This document shows positions 20,375 to 30,596 of a DNA stretch of 64,000 nt, one piece after another; within the stretch, counting starts at the first letter, position 1; each line of letters starts with the position of its first letter. The position numbers and the translations under genes were made by a program. The DNA is from Breoghania sp. (GTDB lineage Bacteria; Pseudomonadota; Alphaproteobacteria; Rhizobiales; Stappiaceae). Location: NCBI RefSeq assembly GCF_030066895.1, contig NZ_JASJAV010000001.1, positions 372,001-436,000 of the forward strand, in the 5' to 3' direction. The notes beneath the pieces were generated by a model. The model did no database searches and was not told the DNA's origin. It worked only from the letters and a program-made list of their open reading frames with translations.

Positions 20375-21144
20375 CTACCAGATCACACCGGGATAAGCCC
20401 GCTGGAGATACTGCATCTCCGCCAGGATATATCCCATGTGCTCCGGGATATATCCCATGTGCTCCGAATGAACGCCGTTGTGCCCGCCCGTCAGCGCCAG
20501 TCCCGTCTCCGGCATGGAGAGCCGGGCGGCGGCAAAGGTGGCCTCGATCTCGGCCCGGAACGCGTCCGCAACCGGAGCAGGGTCGGTAACAATCCCCTTG
20601 GCCTGCAGCTCCGCGTCGATTTCGTCGGTCGCCAAGAGATCCGCCGTGAACGGCCACAGCGCATCGAGCGCACCCTGCATGCGGGCCCGGCTCTCCTCCC
20701 TCCCGTCGCCGAGACCGATGACGAGATCGCGCGAACGGTCGATGTGGTAGCGCACTTCCCTGATGACCTTTTCGGCCACCACACTCACCCGCTCGTCCGA
20801 CGACTGCGCCAGCCCGTCGAGCACCGGCAGATGCCAGGCATCGAACAATACTGTCGCATCAGGGCGTGGGCGAAATCCGTGTTCGGCTGCTCCACCAGCA
20901 GGCAGTCGGTGAACTGCCGCTCGGTACGCAGGAAGGCCAGATCGTCGGCAGAACGCCCCTTGCCTTCCGCCTCGCCCGCCAGCTTCAACCAAAGCTGGGT
21001 CTGGCCGATCAGGTCGAGCCCCATATTGGCGAACGCGATGTCCTCTTCCAGCGCGGGCGCGTGGCCGCACCACTCGCCGGTGCGCTAGGCGAGAATGAGC
21101 GCGTTGTCGCCCATCCTCAGACATAAGGTGACGAACGGATCCAT
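20375..21144 (-). pseudogene. paaC: PaaC, structural subunit of phenylacetyl-CoA epoxidase, broken
   Basis: Non-catalytic partner of PaaA. Recognised by MDPFVTLCLRMGDNALILA, FANMGLDLIGQTQLWLKLAGEAEGKGR and, in another frame, LFDAWHLPVLDGL, VRYHIDRSRDLVIGLGDG, ILAEMQYLQRAYPG. Lesions: TAG at 21085-21087 after NALILA, a frameshift near 20850 and a 21-bp in-frame tandem duplication at 20425-20466 that repeats EHMGYIP. Start ATG at 21142-21144 overlaps the paaB stop by one base (TAATG). The natural stop is TAG at 20375-20377. Confidence 0.9.
20425..20466 (+). repeat. 21-bp perfect tandem duplication inside paaC
   Basis: GGATATATCCCATGTGCTCCG occurs twice head to tail (20425-20445 and 20446-20466). 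It adds seven residues in frame near the PaaC C-terminus (HMGYIPE repeated), where relatives carry one copy. Confidence 0.92.
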
Positions 21145-21429
21145 TACATCGCCCCCACTTCCTTGGGGATTGTCGAAGAAGGTTGGATGACGGTAGACCT
21201 TGCTCTCCGACGGCTCGAAGAGCGGACCGGCGTCGCCCGGCGAGGACGCCGTGATCTGAGCGGACGGTACCACCCAGATGCTCACGCCCTCGTTGCGGCG
21301 CGTGTAGACGTCACGCGCATTGCGGACCGCCATTTCGGCGTCAGGCGCATGCAGACTGCCCACGTGGCGGTGAGACAGGCCGTGCTGACCGCGGATGAAA
21401 ACTTCCCAGAGGGGCCATTCGTGCGACAT
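21144..21429 (-). pseudogene. paaB: PaaB, small subunit of phenylacetyl-CoA epoxidase, frameshifted near its end
   Basis: Small bridging subunit. The frame begins MSHEWPLWEVFIRGQHGLSH and continues HVGSLHAPDAEMAVRNARDVYTRRNEG, the typical PaaB sequence. Near 21170 an extra base makes the frame read FFDNPQGSGG and run into paaC. The intended C-terminus IPKEVGAM-stop lies in the next frame with TAA at 21144-21146. About 90 of 94 residues are in the correct frame, so the product might fold as a PaaB-PaaC' run-on that ends at the paaC TAG. ATG at 21427-21429 is preceded by a GGAGG-type ribosome-binding site. Confidence 0.85.
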
Positions 21430-21452
21430 TGTTCTCCTCCCTATTCCCCGAT

Positions 21453-22439
21453 CTATTCAGCCGCGACCTGGGCGGTACGCTTCTTTTCGGCATGGGCCAT
21501 GAGACCTTCGCGGAACTATTCGCCGTCGTCCCAGGCTTTGCGGCGGGCCTCCAGCCTCTCACGGTTGCACGGACCGTTGCCCTTGATGACTTCGAAAAAC
21601 TCGTTCCAGTCCGGTTCGCCGAAGTCGTAACCGCCCTTCTCCTCGTTCCACTTCAGTTCGGGATCGGGAATGGTCAGCCCCAGCCACTCGGCCTACGGCA
21701 CGGTCTGGTCGACGAACTTCTGGCGAAGCTCGTCATTGGTATTCTGCTTGATGCCCCACGCCATCGACTGCACGGAATGGACGGAATCCTTACCGGAGGG
21801 ACCGAACATCATCAGCGACGGCCACCACCAGCGGTTCATGGCGTCCTGCGCCATTTCCTTCCCTCGTCCGTGCCCTCACACAGCGCGCGCAGGATATCGA
21901 AGCCCTGGCGCTGGTGGAAGGATTCCTCCTTGCAGATGCGGATCATGGCGCGCGAATACGGACCGAAGGAGTAACGCTGCAGCGGCACCTGGTTCATGAT
22001 CACGGCGCCGTCGACCAGCCAGCCGATCGCTCCGATATCCGCCCAGGTTAGCGTCGGATAGTTGAAGATAGAGGAGTACTTGGCCTTGCCGACCAGAAGC
22101 TGCTCCGCCATCTCGTCGCGCGAAACGCCGAGCGTTTCAGCCGCGCAATAGAGCATAAAGCCCATGCCCGGCCTCGTCCTGCACCTTGGCGAGCAGAATG
22201 GCCTTGCGCTCCAGCGTCGGCGCACGGGTGATCCAGTTGCCCTCGGGCAACTGACCAACAACCTCCGAATGGGCGTACTGGCCAATCTGGCGGACCAGGG
22301 TCTTGCGATAGCCCTCAGGCATCTAATTCTTGGGCTCGATCTTTATGCCCCGGTCGATCCGCTTCTGGAACACTTGTTCTTCCGGCGTCTGTCCGGCCTT
22401 TTCGGTTTCCACTGGACGTCTGTCTTTCGGGTGCCCCAT
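21453..22439 (-). pseudogene. paaA: PaaA, catalytic di-iron subunit of phenylacetyl-CoA epoxidase, broken
   Basis: Catalytic subunit that epoxidises phenylacetyl-CoA. Motifs remain: [50 protein letters not shown] (iron ligands), [34 protein letters not shown] (iron ligands), KGNGPCNRERLEARRKAW. Five lesions: TAG at 22323-22325 where relatives have Trp (TGG), frameshift near 22155, frameshift near 21860, TAG at 21693-21695 (Gln, CAG) and TAG at 21516-21518 (Trp). Natural stop TAG at 21453-21455. The two Trp-to-TAG and one Gln-to-TAG changes are single G:C to A:T transitions. Confidence 0.92.
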
Positions 22440-22462
22440 CCGTCGAGACAGCGCCGAAAGGC

Positions 22463-23320
22463 CTAGCTGTACGACAGATCCGCGATCCGGCGAGCGACGC
22501 GCGTCGGATCGGCCGTCAGCAGACCGCCCCGATCCACGAACGTATCCGCAATCGCCTGATCTGCAGCAGGCGACAGCTCCAGATAGAGCCGGGCGAACAA
22601 GGCCCGGTCCTCCGGCCCCTTCCAGCTTTCCGGCAGCAAGGGCACCGGCAACACCGGATCCGCCAGCGCGATCTGGCGGAAGGTGTGAACGAGCAGCAAC
22701 CGCAGGCCCAGGGCCACCTTCGGCGGGCACCGCACACCTTCAAGCGGCGCAAATCCATTCACGAAGTGATCGATGCTCTCCGCCAATTCTTTCAGCGGCC
22801 AGGCTCCACGCGCGACCTCGGTCAGATCGTCGTCGGTCGTCGCCCGAAAATGCGGCACTCCCAGTGATGGCAGCGGCTCGCCACGGTCCGGCAGGATCGC
22901 CAGATGCGGCTCGGCCATGCCGAAACGCAGTGCAGAAAGCTTCGAGATCAAAGCCTCCCGCTCCGCCCCATGCGGCAGCAGAACGAGATGCCAGCCCTTC
23001 AGCCGCGCCACGTTCGGCCGCCTCGCCTATAGATCAGCCGCGCGGCTCGCGCGAACTCGTCATTGGCGCGGCTCGTCAGCCGGTAGTAGCTCTTGCGCCC
23101 TTCCTTCTCGCCCTCGATCTGTCCGGCGCTCACCAGCCTGGAGACGGTGGTGCGCACCCGACTCTCGCCGATGCCCACGACCTTGCAGGCCTCGATGAGG
23201 TTGCCCCATCCAGATCTCGCCGCCGCGTGGGGCAACCACATCGCCGTAAAGCGTGACGGTGAAAGCTCCCGTGCGAACGGGAAAACTCTCGAGAATCTGA
23301 TCGATGAGAGATGTGGACAT
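22463..23320 (-). pseudogene. paaX: PaaX-type GntR-like repressor, two frameshifts
   Basis: Phenylacetyl-CoA-responsive repressor of paa genes. The N-terminus STSLIDQILESFPVRTGAFT with LYGDVVAPRGGEIWMG is followed after a frameshift near 23205 by the winged-helix LIEACKVVGIGESRVRTTVSRLVSAGQIEGEKEGRKSYY in two runs, and after a second shift near 23030 by the C-terminal domain starting VARLKGWHLVLLPHG. Stop TAG at 22463-22465. Its position between paaK and paaA on the same strand fits autoregulation. A TetR regulator at 30597 is intact and may have been the second regulator. Confidence 0.85.
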
Positions 23321-23397
23321 AAAGAGTCTCCGGAAGTGACGAAGTGCCTTTTTTAGCCAGCGCACCTCCCTCGCTCAATCAGAAGCCGTACGAGTGT

Positions 23398-24711
23398 CTA
23401 TCGCTCGGGCCGCTCGTCGCGCACCCGCTTGGCCTTGCCGATCGACCGCATCACACCGCCCGACTCCACCACTTCCACGCGGGAAGAGACGCCGATCACG
23501 CTCTTGATGTGGTGAATCAGCTCGCGCGAGGTGCTGTCGGCGACCTCTGCGATACTCACATCTTCCTTGCATTCGCAGCGCACGGTTATCGTATCCATGC
23601 GCCCCTGACGCGACAGGACGATCTCGTAATGCGGCGCAAGATGCGCGCATTTGAGGATCTGTTCCTCGATCTGAGTCGGGAAGACATTGCCCCCGCGCAG
23701 GATGATCATGTCGTCGGAACGGCCCGTCACCTTTTCCATGCGACGCATGGAACGCGCGGTGCCCGGCAGAAGACGGGTCAGATCGCGCGTGCGGTAACGG
23801 ATGATCGGGAAGGCTTCCTTGGTGAGCGATGTGAAGACAAGTTCGCCCTTCTCACCATCGGCCACCGGCTCTCCGGTCTCCGGGTTGATGACTTCCGGAT
23901 AGAAGTGATCCTCCCAGATGTGCAGGCCGTCCTTGGTTTCCACGCATTCCTGCGCAACGCCCGGCCCCATCACCTCAGACAGGCCGTAGATATCGACCGC
24001 ATCCATGTCGAAGGCCTGCTCTGTTTCCTCGCGCATGGCGTTGGTCCACGGCTCCGCACCGAAGATACCGGCCTTCAGCGACGAGGCGCGCGGATCGAGA
24101 CCTGCGGCGCGATAGGCGTCGAGAATGGACAGCATGTAGGACGGCGTGACCATGATGATGGAGGGCTTGAGATCCTCGATCAGGGTCACCTAGCGCTCGG
24201 TCATGCAGCCGGAAACGGGAATGACCGTGCACCCGGCCTTTTCCGCACCGTAGTGAGCACCGAGCCCGCCGGTGAAGAGGCCACAGCCGTAGGCATTGTG
24301 CAGGATATCGCCCGGCGCGCCGCCAGTAGCCCGGACGGAGCGGGCAACGACCTCGGACCACGTCTCGATGTCGTTCTGAGTATAGGCGACGACCGTCGGC
24401 TTGCCGGTCGTGCCGGACGAGGCATGCAGGCGGGCGATCTGGTTCTGCGGCACGGCGAACATCCCGAAGGGATAGTTGTAGCCCAGATCCTGTTTCACCG
24501 TGAAGGAGAACTTGGCGATATCGCTGAGCGTCTTCAGATCGTCCGGGTGAACGCCTGCCGCATCGAACTTGGCGCGGTAGAAGGGCGAGCCTTCATAGGC
24601 ACGCTTGACGGTTTCCTTCATGCGCTTCAGCTGAAGCGCGAAAATCTCGTCGCGCGAGACGGTTTCGATGGGGTCGAGGGGCACACGCCTCTCGGTAACG
24701 GTGTCCAGCAT
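23398..24711 (-). pseudogene. paaK: PaaK, phenylacetate-CoA ligase, interrupted by one TAG
   Basis: Activates phenylacetate to its CoA thioester with ATP. AMP-forming ligase motifs are all present: [17 protein letters not shown] (P-loop), [74 protein letters not shown]. The only lesion is a TAG at 24190-24192 (MTER-stop-VTLIEDLKPS) where relatives read Gln, a CAG to TAG change. 437 codons overall, the family's usual length. Without readthrough the product stops at residue 173, before the acyl-adenylate core is complete. Start ATG at 24709-24711. Confidence 0.92.
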
Positions 24712-24769
24712 TGTGGGACCTCCCTTTTTCGGCGCTCTCCCGGCGCCGGGGTTATTTGCGGGGTTCTTT

Positions 24770-24801
24770 ATGTGACTCAGACGTCATGTGCCTCAGACAT
24801 C
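24770..24801 (+). repeat. Imperfect 16-bp tandem duplication at the paaI 3' end
   Basis: ATGTGACTCAGACGTC is followed by ATGTGCCTCAGACATC, 14 of 16 identical, covering the paaI stop codon and the first bases of the paaI-paaK gap. It matches the size class of the other duplications in the window but is more diverged. Confidence 0.45.
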
Positions 24802-25261
24802 GCCCTGCTTGGGGGCGAGATGCGTTCCAGGCACCGTCCGCGAATGACCGCGGAAGGTGATAAAGCGTCCCGTCCTCACCGGCGACGGAAATGTCGTAAA
24901 GACCGGAGCGGCCAGCCCGATGAACTTCTCTGGCGGTCGCCATCAGCAAAACCCCCTCGCCCGGTGGGGCGTGGTAGGTAATGGAACAGTGCTGAGCGAC
25001 CGTGAACTGATTGTGCGTGTTGCAAGCAAAGGCGAACGCGCTGTCGGCCAGCGTGAACATGAAACCGCCGTGGCACGTGCCGAGCCCGTTCAGCATGTCC
25101 TTGCGCACCCGCATGGTCAGCGTTGCAGAGCCCGGACCGACGGCGACGATCTCCATGCCAAGCCCCTGGCTGGCGTGATCGTTCGCCCACATCGCTTCCG
25201 CGCAACGCTCGGCGATGCTCTGGGCATCCTCCTTGAGCGCGGCCTGATCCGTTGTCGTCAT
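24793..25261 (-). pseudogene. paaI: PaaI, phenylacetyl-CoA thioesterase, C-terminal frameshift
   Basis: Hotdog thioesterase that rescues CoA from stalled intermediates. Frame from ATG at 25259-25261 has MRVRKDMLNGLGTCHGGFMFTLADSAFAFACNTHN, the active-site hotdog segment, and LLMATAREVHRAGRSGLYD. An extra base near 24860 shifts the last 25 residues. The proper C-terminus (ITFRGHSRTVPGTHLAPKQGDV, TGA at 24793-24795) is in another frame. The catalytic core is ahead of the lesion, so partial function is conceivable. Confidence 0.85.
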
Positions 25262-25263
25262 GA

Positions 25264-26063
25264 GGGCTCCTCCCCGTGAAGACCGGAGCACGCTTTTCCA
25301 TGAAGGCGCGCACGCCCTCCGCATAATAGGCACTGCGACCGGCGCGGCGCTGATAATCGCGCTCCAGATCGAGGCTCTCATCGAAACTCAGATGACCGGC
25401 CGCATGGACCGCCTGCTTGGTCAGGCCGTAGCCGAATGTCAGCCCCTTGGCGAACCCTGCCGCAAGCGCCTTCGCCTCATCCATCAGCCTGTCGTCGGGC
25501 ACTGCGCACCAGATCAACCCCCACTCCTCCGCCTTTGCCGCAGACAAAGGCTCGCCCGTCAACGTCAAGGCCATGGCACGGGCCTCGCCAAGGCGATGGG
25601 TCATTGTCCAGGTCCCGTCGGAATCGGGCACCAGACCGAGCTTGGCGAAGGACTGGATGAAGCGCGCGCTTTCAGCCGCCAAAACGATGTCGCACAGAAG
25701 CGCCAGATTGGCCCCGGCCGCAACGCCGTTCACCGCACACACGACGGGCTTCGGCAGATCGCGGATCAACCGCGCCATCGGGTTTCAAAGCGTCTCGATC
25801 GTCTCGCCCAGATCCGGCGCACCGCCTTCACTGTCATGATGACGCGCACCCAGATCCTGACCGGCACAGAAGCCGCGCCCTGCCCCCGTCAGCAACACGA
25901 CACGAACGGCCGCATCTTCCGCTGCGCGCGTCAGGGCGGCGCGCAGAAACGCATGCATTTCCGACTTGAAGGAATTGAGCTTGTCCGGCCGGTTCAGCGT
26001 CAATGTCATGACGCCGTCGACGACCTCTTCCAACAACACGGGCGTCAGCTCGGGCTGAGTCAT
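25264..26063 (-). pseudogene. paaG: PaaG, epoxyphenylacetyl-CoA isomerase, interrupted by one TGA
   Basis: Crotonase-fold enzyme that converts the ring epoxide to oxepin-CoA. Motifs: VMTLTLNRPDKLNSF, LLTGAGRGFCAGQDLG (oxyanion hole), VCAVNGVAAGANLALLCDIV, SFAKLGLVPDSDGTW, EGVRAFMEKRAPVF. A TGA at 25785-25787 splits it (IETL-stop-NPMARLIRDLP) where relatives carry an aromatic residue. Two residues seem missing from the usual GAGAN loop, and the natural stop after VFTGR is lost, so the frame runs over the paaI start. First gene of the paa operon, ATG at 26061-26063, divergent from the transporter. Confidence 0.88.
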
Positions 26064-26219
26064 TCCGGATCCTCCCCATTTGACGTCGAAGTCAAGGCAG
26101 AACCGCGCCTTCGAGCTCCTCTTGGAAAAAAATGTTTCATAAGCCAACCACGCGGTCAATAAATGACACAAAATTTTTCGAGGTTGGGAACTCAATATGT
26201 GACGATTTGGGAGGAAATG

Positions 26220-27350
26220 ATGACATTTGCCAAATTCGGCGCGTGCGCGACCGCACTCGCCCTGCTTACCGCTACGCCTGCGCTCGCGCAGATCAAGATC
26301 GGTGTGTCTCTCGCCGTGACCGGCCCGGCTTCGTTCCTGGGCGATCCGGAAGCCAAGACGCTCGAAATGCTCGTCAAGCAACTGAACGCCTCTGGCGGTA
26401 TCAACGGTGAAGAAGTGGAGCTGGTGCTCTATGACGACGGCGCCGACCTAAACAAGACCCGCACCTTCGCAACCCGCCTCATCGAGGAAGATGAAGTCGT
26501 CGCCGTGATCGGCGGATCTTCGACCGGTGCGACCATGGCCATGGCGCCGCTCTTCACCCAGGCCGAGATCCCGTTCGTCTCGCTGGCCGGCGCGGTCGTC
26601 ATCATCGATCCCGTGAAGGAATACGTCTTCAAGACGCCGCACACCGATCGGATGGCCTGCCTGAAGATCTTCGAGGACATCACCAAGCGCGGCATGAGCA
26701 AGGTCGGGATGATTTCCGGCACGGGCGGTTTCGGCAAGTCGATACGTCAGCAGTGCCTGGACGTTGCCGCTGATGCGGGCGTTGAGATCGTCGCCGACGA
26801 GACCTACGGCCCGGGCGATGCGGACGTGACCCCGCAGCTCACCAACACCGACGGCATCGAAGTGATCGTCAATCCCGGCTTCGGCCAGGGCCCGGCGGTC
26901 GTGACCCGGAACTACGTCCAGCTCGGCATCAAGCTGCCCTTCTACCAGAGCCACGGCGTTGCTTCCGACAGCTTCATCCATCTTGCCGGAGATGCGGCAG
27001 AGGGCGTGCGCCTGCCCGCCACCGCGATGCGGATCCCCGGCCAGCTTGCCGACGACGATGCGCAGAAGACGCCGGTCGTTACCTACATCAAGGACTACAA
27101 GGCCACCTACGGCGAGGCCCCGTCGACCTTCGGCGGCTATGCATACGATGCCTTCCAGATGGTCGTCGCCGCCATCAAGACCAAAGGCTCCACCGATCCC
27201 CAGAACATTCGCGACGGGATCGAGGAGACCAAGAATTATGCCGGCGTTACCGACGTCTACACCATGTCACCCACCGATCATCTCGGCCTCGACCTGACTG
27301 CTTTCCGCATGCTGGAAATCCAGGAAGGCGGCTGGGTTCCGGTAGAGTAA
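26220..27350 (+). CDS. ABC transporter substrate-binding protein (branched-chain amino acid type)
   Basis: Periplasmic binding protein of the Leu/Ile/Val family, 376 residues. Signal peptide MTFAKFGACATALALLTATPALA with cleavage near residue 24, then the type I fold: QIKIGVSLAVTGPASFLGDP, LYDDGADLNKTRTFATRLI, VIGGSSTGATMAMAPL, and LPFYQSHGVASDSFI. Uninterrupted. I chose the second of two adjacent ATGs because it is six bases from GGAGG. Divergent from paaG and upstream of permease, ATPase and TetR genes, so the likely ligand is phenylacetate or another aromatic acid, by context only. Its permeases are broken, which leaves it without a membrane partner. Confidence 0.88.
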   Translation: MTFAKFGACATALALLTATPALAQIKIGVSLAVTGPASFLGDPEAKTLEMLVKQLNASGGINGEEVELVLYDDGADLNKTRTFATRLIEEDEVVAVIGGSSTGATMAMAPLFTQAEIPFVSLAGAVVIIDPVKEYVFKTPHTDRMACLKIFEDITKRGMSKVGMISGTGGFGKSIRQQCLDVAADAGVEIVADETYGPGDADVTPQLTNTDGIEVIVNPGFGQGPAVVTRNYVQLGIKLPFYQSHGVASDSFIHLAGDAAEGVRLPATAMRIPGQLADDDAQKTPVVTYIKDYKATYGEAPSTFGGYAYDAFQMVVAAIKTKGSTDPQNIRDGIEETKNYAGVTDVYTMSPTDHLGLDLTAFRMLEIQEGGWVPVE

Positions 27351-27360
27351 CGGGGCGACC

Positions 27361-28137
27361 TTGTCCGAGCTTCTTCAGTTCGTTCTTTCGGGCGTGACGG
27401 TTGGCGCAATCTATGCCGCCGTCGCGCTCGGCGTACCGGTGATCATCGCCGCCCCTGTGGCAATCCTCGTCGGCACCGCGGCCGGAATTCTGCTGTACCG
27501 GTTGGCGATCAAGCCCGCAGGCAAGGCACCGTTGGTCTCGCTGGTGATCATCACCATCGGATCGAGCATCTTCCTGCGCGGAGTGATGCAGTTCATCTTC
27601 GACAAGCAGATCCACCGCTACGAAGGCTTTTCGGGCGGCGACCGCCCTGCGCTTTCTGGGAGCAACGATCCTGCCACAGAGCCTGTGGATCATCCGCGGC
27701 AGCTTCGTGGTCTTTGCGGCACTTGCCTGGTTCATCGGCCACACCCATGCGGGCCGTGACATCCGCGCGACCGCCTCCAACCGTCTGGCCGCCGTTCTCA
27801 TCGGCATCAATACGGGCCCGCGCGATGAACCTCTCGTTCGCGCTGTCGGCCGGTATCGATGCTCTTGCTGGCGTTCTGGCGACCCGCGTCACCTTCACCA
27901 GTTACGACGCGGGCGTGCTGATGGCCCTGAAGGGCTTTTCCGCCACCATGCTGGGCGGTGTGGGGTTCTCCGTTCGGCGCGCTCGTCGGCGGGCTCGCCA
28001 TCGGTCTCATTGAAGCGATGACCGCAGGCTACATCTCGTCCGACTACAAGGACGCGGCCGCCTTCATCGTCATACTTTGCGTCCTGTTCGTCCGGCCGCA
28101 GGGCCTGTTCGGCAAGCGGACAACGGAACACGTGTGA
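27361..28137 (+). pseudogene. livH: LivH-type ABC permease, deleted and frameshifted
   Basis: Inner-membrane permease of the branched-chain type transporter. It starts with TTG (SELLQFVLSGVTVGAIYAAVALG) ten bases after the binding protein. About 45 residues, including the usual NFAQGEF segment, are absent after VALG. Further pieces appear in successive frames: LVSLVIITIGSSIFLRGVMQF, LGATILPQSLWIIRGSF, VTFTSYDAGVLMALKGFSATMLGG, IGLIEAMTAGYISSDYKDA, ending FVRPQGLFGKRTTEHV-TGA at 28135. At least three frameshifts (near 27640, 27840 and 27965) in addition to the deletion. Not functional. Confidence 0.88.
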
Positions 28138-29099
28138 TGAACCCGACCCTGAAAGCGCTTCTGATCACGCTCGCCCTCGTCGTTGCGGGCGCGCTGATCT
28201 TCCCCTCAAGCTACTATTTCCGCGTCGGCGCGCTGGTGTGGATCAACACCATCTCCGTTACCGGCATCGTGGTCCTGCTGGGCTATGTCGGGCTTGTCAG
28301 CCTCGGCCATGCGGGTTTCTTCGCCATCGGCGCCTACGCGGTGGCGCTGCTGCCCGCCTACGGCGTACCGTCGGTGCGGCCCTGTTCATCGGCGCAGCGA
28401 TAGCGGAACTTCTGGCGGTCGTCATCGGGCGCCCGATCCTGAGGCTTTCCGGCTACTATCTCGCCATCGCCACGCTCGGCCTCGGCATGCTGATCTGGAT
28501 GGTGCTGACCAAGGAATCCTGGCTGACGGGTGGGCCCGACGGCATGGTCGTCTCCGGTTTCAACCCGCGCTACTGGTTCATGGCGCTCGGCATCAAGATG
28601 AAGTCGACGGAGGCCTGGTACTGGCTGACGGGCCTTATCGCCACATTCGGCGTCGTGCTGGCCGTCAATCTGGGCAACAGCCCGTGGGGGCCGTGCACTG
28701 AGAGCAGTTCATGACAGCGACGTCGTCGCCTCCTCGCTGGGTGTCGATGTGGCGCGTGCCAAGGTCGTGGCCTTCGCGATCTCCGCAGTCTATGCGGCGG
28801 TGTCAGGCTCGCTGCTGTCGCTTGCCAACGGCTACATAACGACCGACACGGCAGGCTTCATGCACTCGGTCGAAATGGTGACCATGGCCGTGCTCGGCGG
28901 TACGACCACCTTTTACGGCGGGATCGTCGGCTCGCTGATCCTGACCGCCCTGCCCCAGGTTCTCACCATCGTCTCCGAATACGAGCACATCGTGCTGGGC
29001 GCGGTGATGGTTGCGACCATGGTCGCTATGCGGCGCGGGTTGGTTCCGGCGCTGGGCGACCTCACCCACCGCCTTCGTTCGTGCGGGAGGTCGAAATGA
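28137..29099 (+). pseudogene. livM: LivM-type ABC permease, two frameshifts
   Basis: Second permease subunit. Frame 1: MNPTLKALLITLALVVAGAL, VVLLGYVGLVSLGHAGFFAIGAYAVALLPAYG. Frame 2: ALFIGAAIAELLAVVIGRPILRLSGYYLAIATLGLG, WLTGGPDGM. Frame 3: RALRAVHDSDVVASSLGVDVARAKV through VVAFAISAVYAAVSG and TTTFYGGIVGSLILTALPQV. Shifts lie near 28365 (missing base) and 28685 (an extra G in a GGGGG run). Start overlaps the livH stop (GTGATGA) and the end overlaps livG (ATGA), so translational coupling was original. Two lesions with well-kept sequence suggest recent loss. Confidence 0.87.
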
Positions 29100-29890
29100 G
29101 CAACAACAGGCTTGAAATCGAAGATCTCGGCATCTTGTTCGGCGGCATCAAGGCGGTGGACGGGATCACCTTCTCCGCACAGGCCGGAGAGGTTACCTCA
29201 ATCATAGGTCCGAACGGTACGGGCAAGACCACGCTGTTCAATCTGGTCAGCGGTGTCTATACGGCCGACACGGGTCACGTGCGCATCGAGGGCACGCCAG
29301 TGACCGGCGAGCCGCTCCATCGCCTTGCCCGGCGCGGCATGGCGCGGACCTTCCAGAACCTGCAGATCTTTCCGCAGATGACCGCGCTCAACAACGTCAT
29401 GACGGGCTGCCACCTGCGCGAAACGTCAAACCTTTTCGCCGATCTGCTGGGCCTGCCGTCCAGCCGACGCGAGACGACCAAGAGCCGCGAGCTGGCGCAT
29501 GCCGCCCTCGATCGGGAGACCCTCGGCAACCTTGCCGCCCGTCCCGCCTCGGATCTGTCCTACGGCCAGTTGAAGCGGCTGGAGATCGCACGGGCGCTCG
29601 TCACGGGGTGCTCGATCCTGCTTCTCGACGAGCCGGCGGCCGGTTGCAACGCGGTGGAGACCCTCGAGGTCGATGACCTCATCCAACAGATCGCGGAGGA
29701 AGGCGTCTGCGTGGTGCTGATCGAACATGACATGCGCATGGTGATGCGGATCTCGTCGCATATCGTGGTGCTCAATCAGGGCACCAAGATCGCCGAAGGA
29801 CGGCCGGAAGAAATTCGGGACAATGATCGCGTGGTCTCCGCCTATCTCGGCGCGCATGGTGCAGCGGAGGCGAGAGCGGCTCATGGCTGA
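29096..29890 (+). CDS. livG: LivG-type ABC transporter ATPase
   Basis: 264-residue cytoplasmic ATPase. Walker A is GPNGTGKTT (usually GPNGAGKTT), signature LSYGQLKRLEIARAL, Walker B ILLLDEPAAG, switch His in VLIEHDM. LivG-specific GMARTFQNLQIF and the C-terminal PEEIRDNDRVVSAYLG are present. No interruption. Start ATG at 29096 with GGGAGG seven bases upstream, overlapping livM. With both permeases broken the ATPase has no obvious membrane partner. Confidence 0.9.
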   Translation: MSNNRLEIEDLGILFGGIKAVDGITFSAQAGEVTSIIGPNGTGKTTLFNLVSGVYTADTGHVRIEGTPVTGEPLHRLARRGMARTFQNLQIFPQMTALNNVMTGCHLRETSNLFADLLGLPSSRRETTKSRELAHAALDRETLGNLAARPASDLSYGQLKRLEIARALVTGCSILLLDEPAAGCNAVETLEVDDLIQQIAEEGVCVVLIEHDMRMVMRISSHIVVLNQGTKIAEGRPEEIRDNDRVVSAYLGAHGAAEARAAHG

Positions 29891-30593
29891 TCCCCTTCTG
29901 GAAATCTCGGGCCTCGTCACTGCATATGGCCCGATCAAAGTGCTGCACGGCATCGATCTGGTCGTCAACGAGGGCGAGATCGTCACACTGGTTGGCGCGA
30001 ACGGTGCAGGCAAGACGACGCTGATGCGTTGCATCTCCGGCGTCCAACCGCTCAAGGCAGACACGATCCGCTTTGCCGGGCAACCGCTCGCCAAGGTGCC
30101 CAATCACGGGTGCGCCGGACTCGGCATCGCCCATTCGCCGGAAGGACGCCAGATCTTCGGTGATCTGAGCGTGGAAGAAAACCTTTCGCTCGGCGGGTAC
30201 CATCGCAGCGACGATCTCACCGCCGACATGGAAGAGGTCTACAAGCTCTTTCCGATCCTGAAGGAAAAGCACCACCTGGCCGCAGGTGGGCTTTCCGGCG
30301 GCCAGCAGGAGATGCTTGCCATCGGCCGCGCCATCATGGGCCGTCCGAAGCTGTTGCTTCTCGATGAGCCCTCGATGGAACTGGCCCCCGTGCTGGTCGA
30401 TCAGATCCTTGAGGTCATCGCAGCACTGCGGGACAGAGGCGTAACCCTTCTGGTCGTGGAGCAAAACGCCTACGCCGCTCTTTCCATTGCCGATCGCAGC
30501 TATGTTATGGAGACGGGAAAAATCGCGCTTTCCGGTTCGGCGCAGGATCTCATCTCCGATCCGCGCGTGCGCGAAGCTTATCTTGGAGCTTGA
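29883..30593 (+). CDS. livF: LivF-type ABC transporter ATPase
   Basis: 236-residue ATPase, second of the pair. Walker A VGANGAGKTTLMRCISG, LivF-specific HSPEGRQIFGDLSVEENL, signature LSGGQQEMLAIGRA, Walker B LLLLDEPSMELAP. The residue after DEPSM is Glu, whereas relatives nearly always have Gly (SMGLAP). Start ATG at 29883 overlaps the livG stop by eight bases. Uninterrupted. The G to E change close to the Walker B loop may be an early sign of decay. Confidence 0.9.
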   Translation: MADPLLEISGLVTAYGPIKVLHGIDLVVNEGEIVTLVGANGAGKTTLMRCISGVQPLKADTIRFAGQPLAKVPNHGCAGLGIAHSPEGRQIFGDLSVEENLSLGGYHRSDDLTADMEEVYKLFPILKEKHHLAAGGLSGGQQEMLAIGRAIMGRPKLLLLDEPSMELAPVLVDQILEVIAALRDRGVTLLVVEQNAYAALSIADRSYVMETGKIALSGSAQDLISDPRVREAYLGA

Positions 30594-30596
30594 GGC

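Noticed and set aside
23344..24981. Long open frame opposite paaK
   Set aside because: It reads without known motifs and is antisense to an easily recognised ligase gene.
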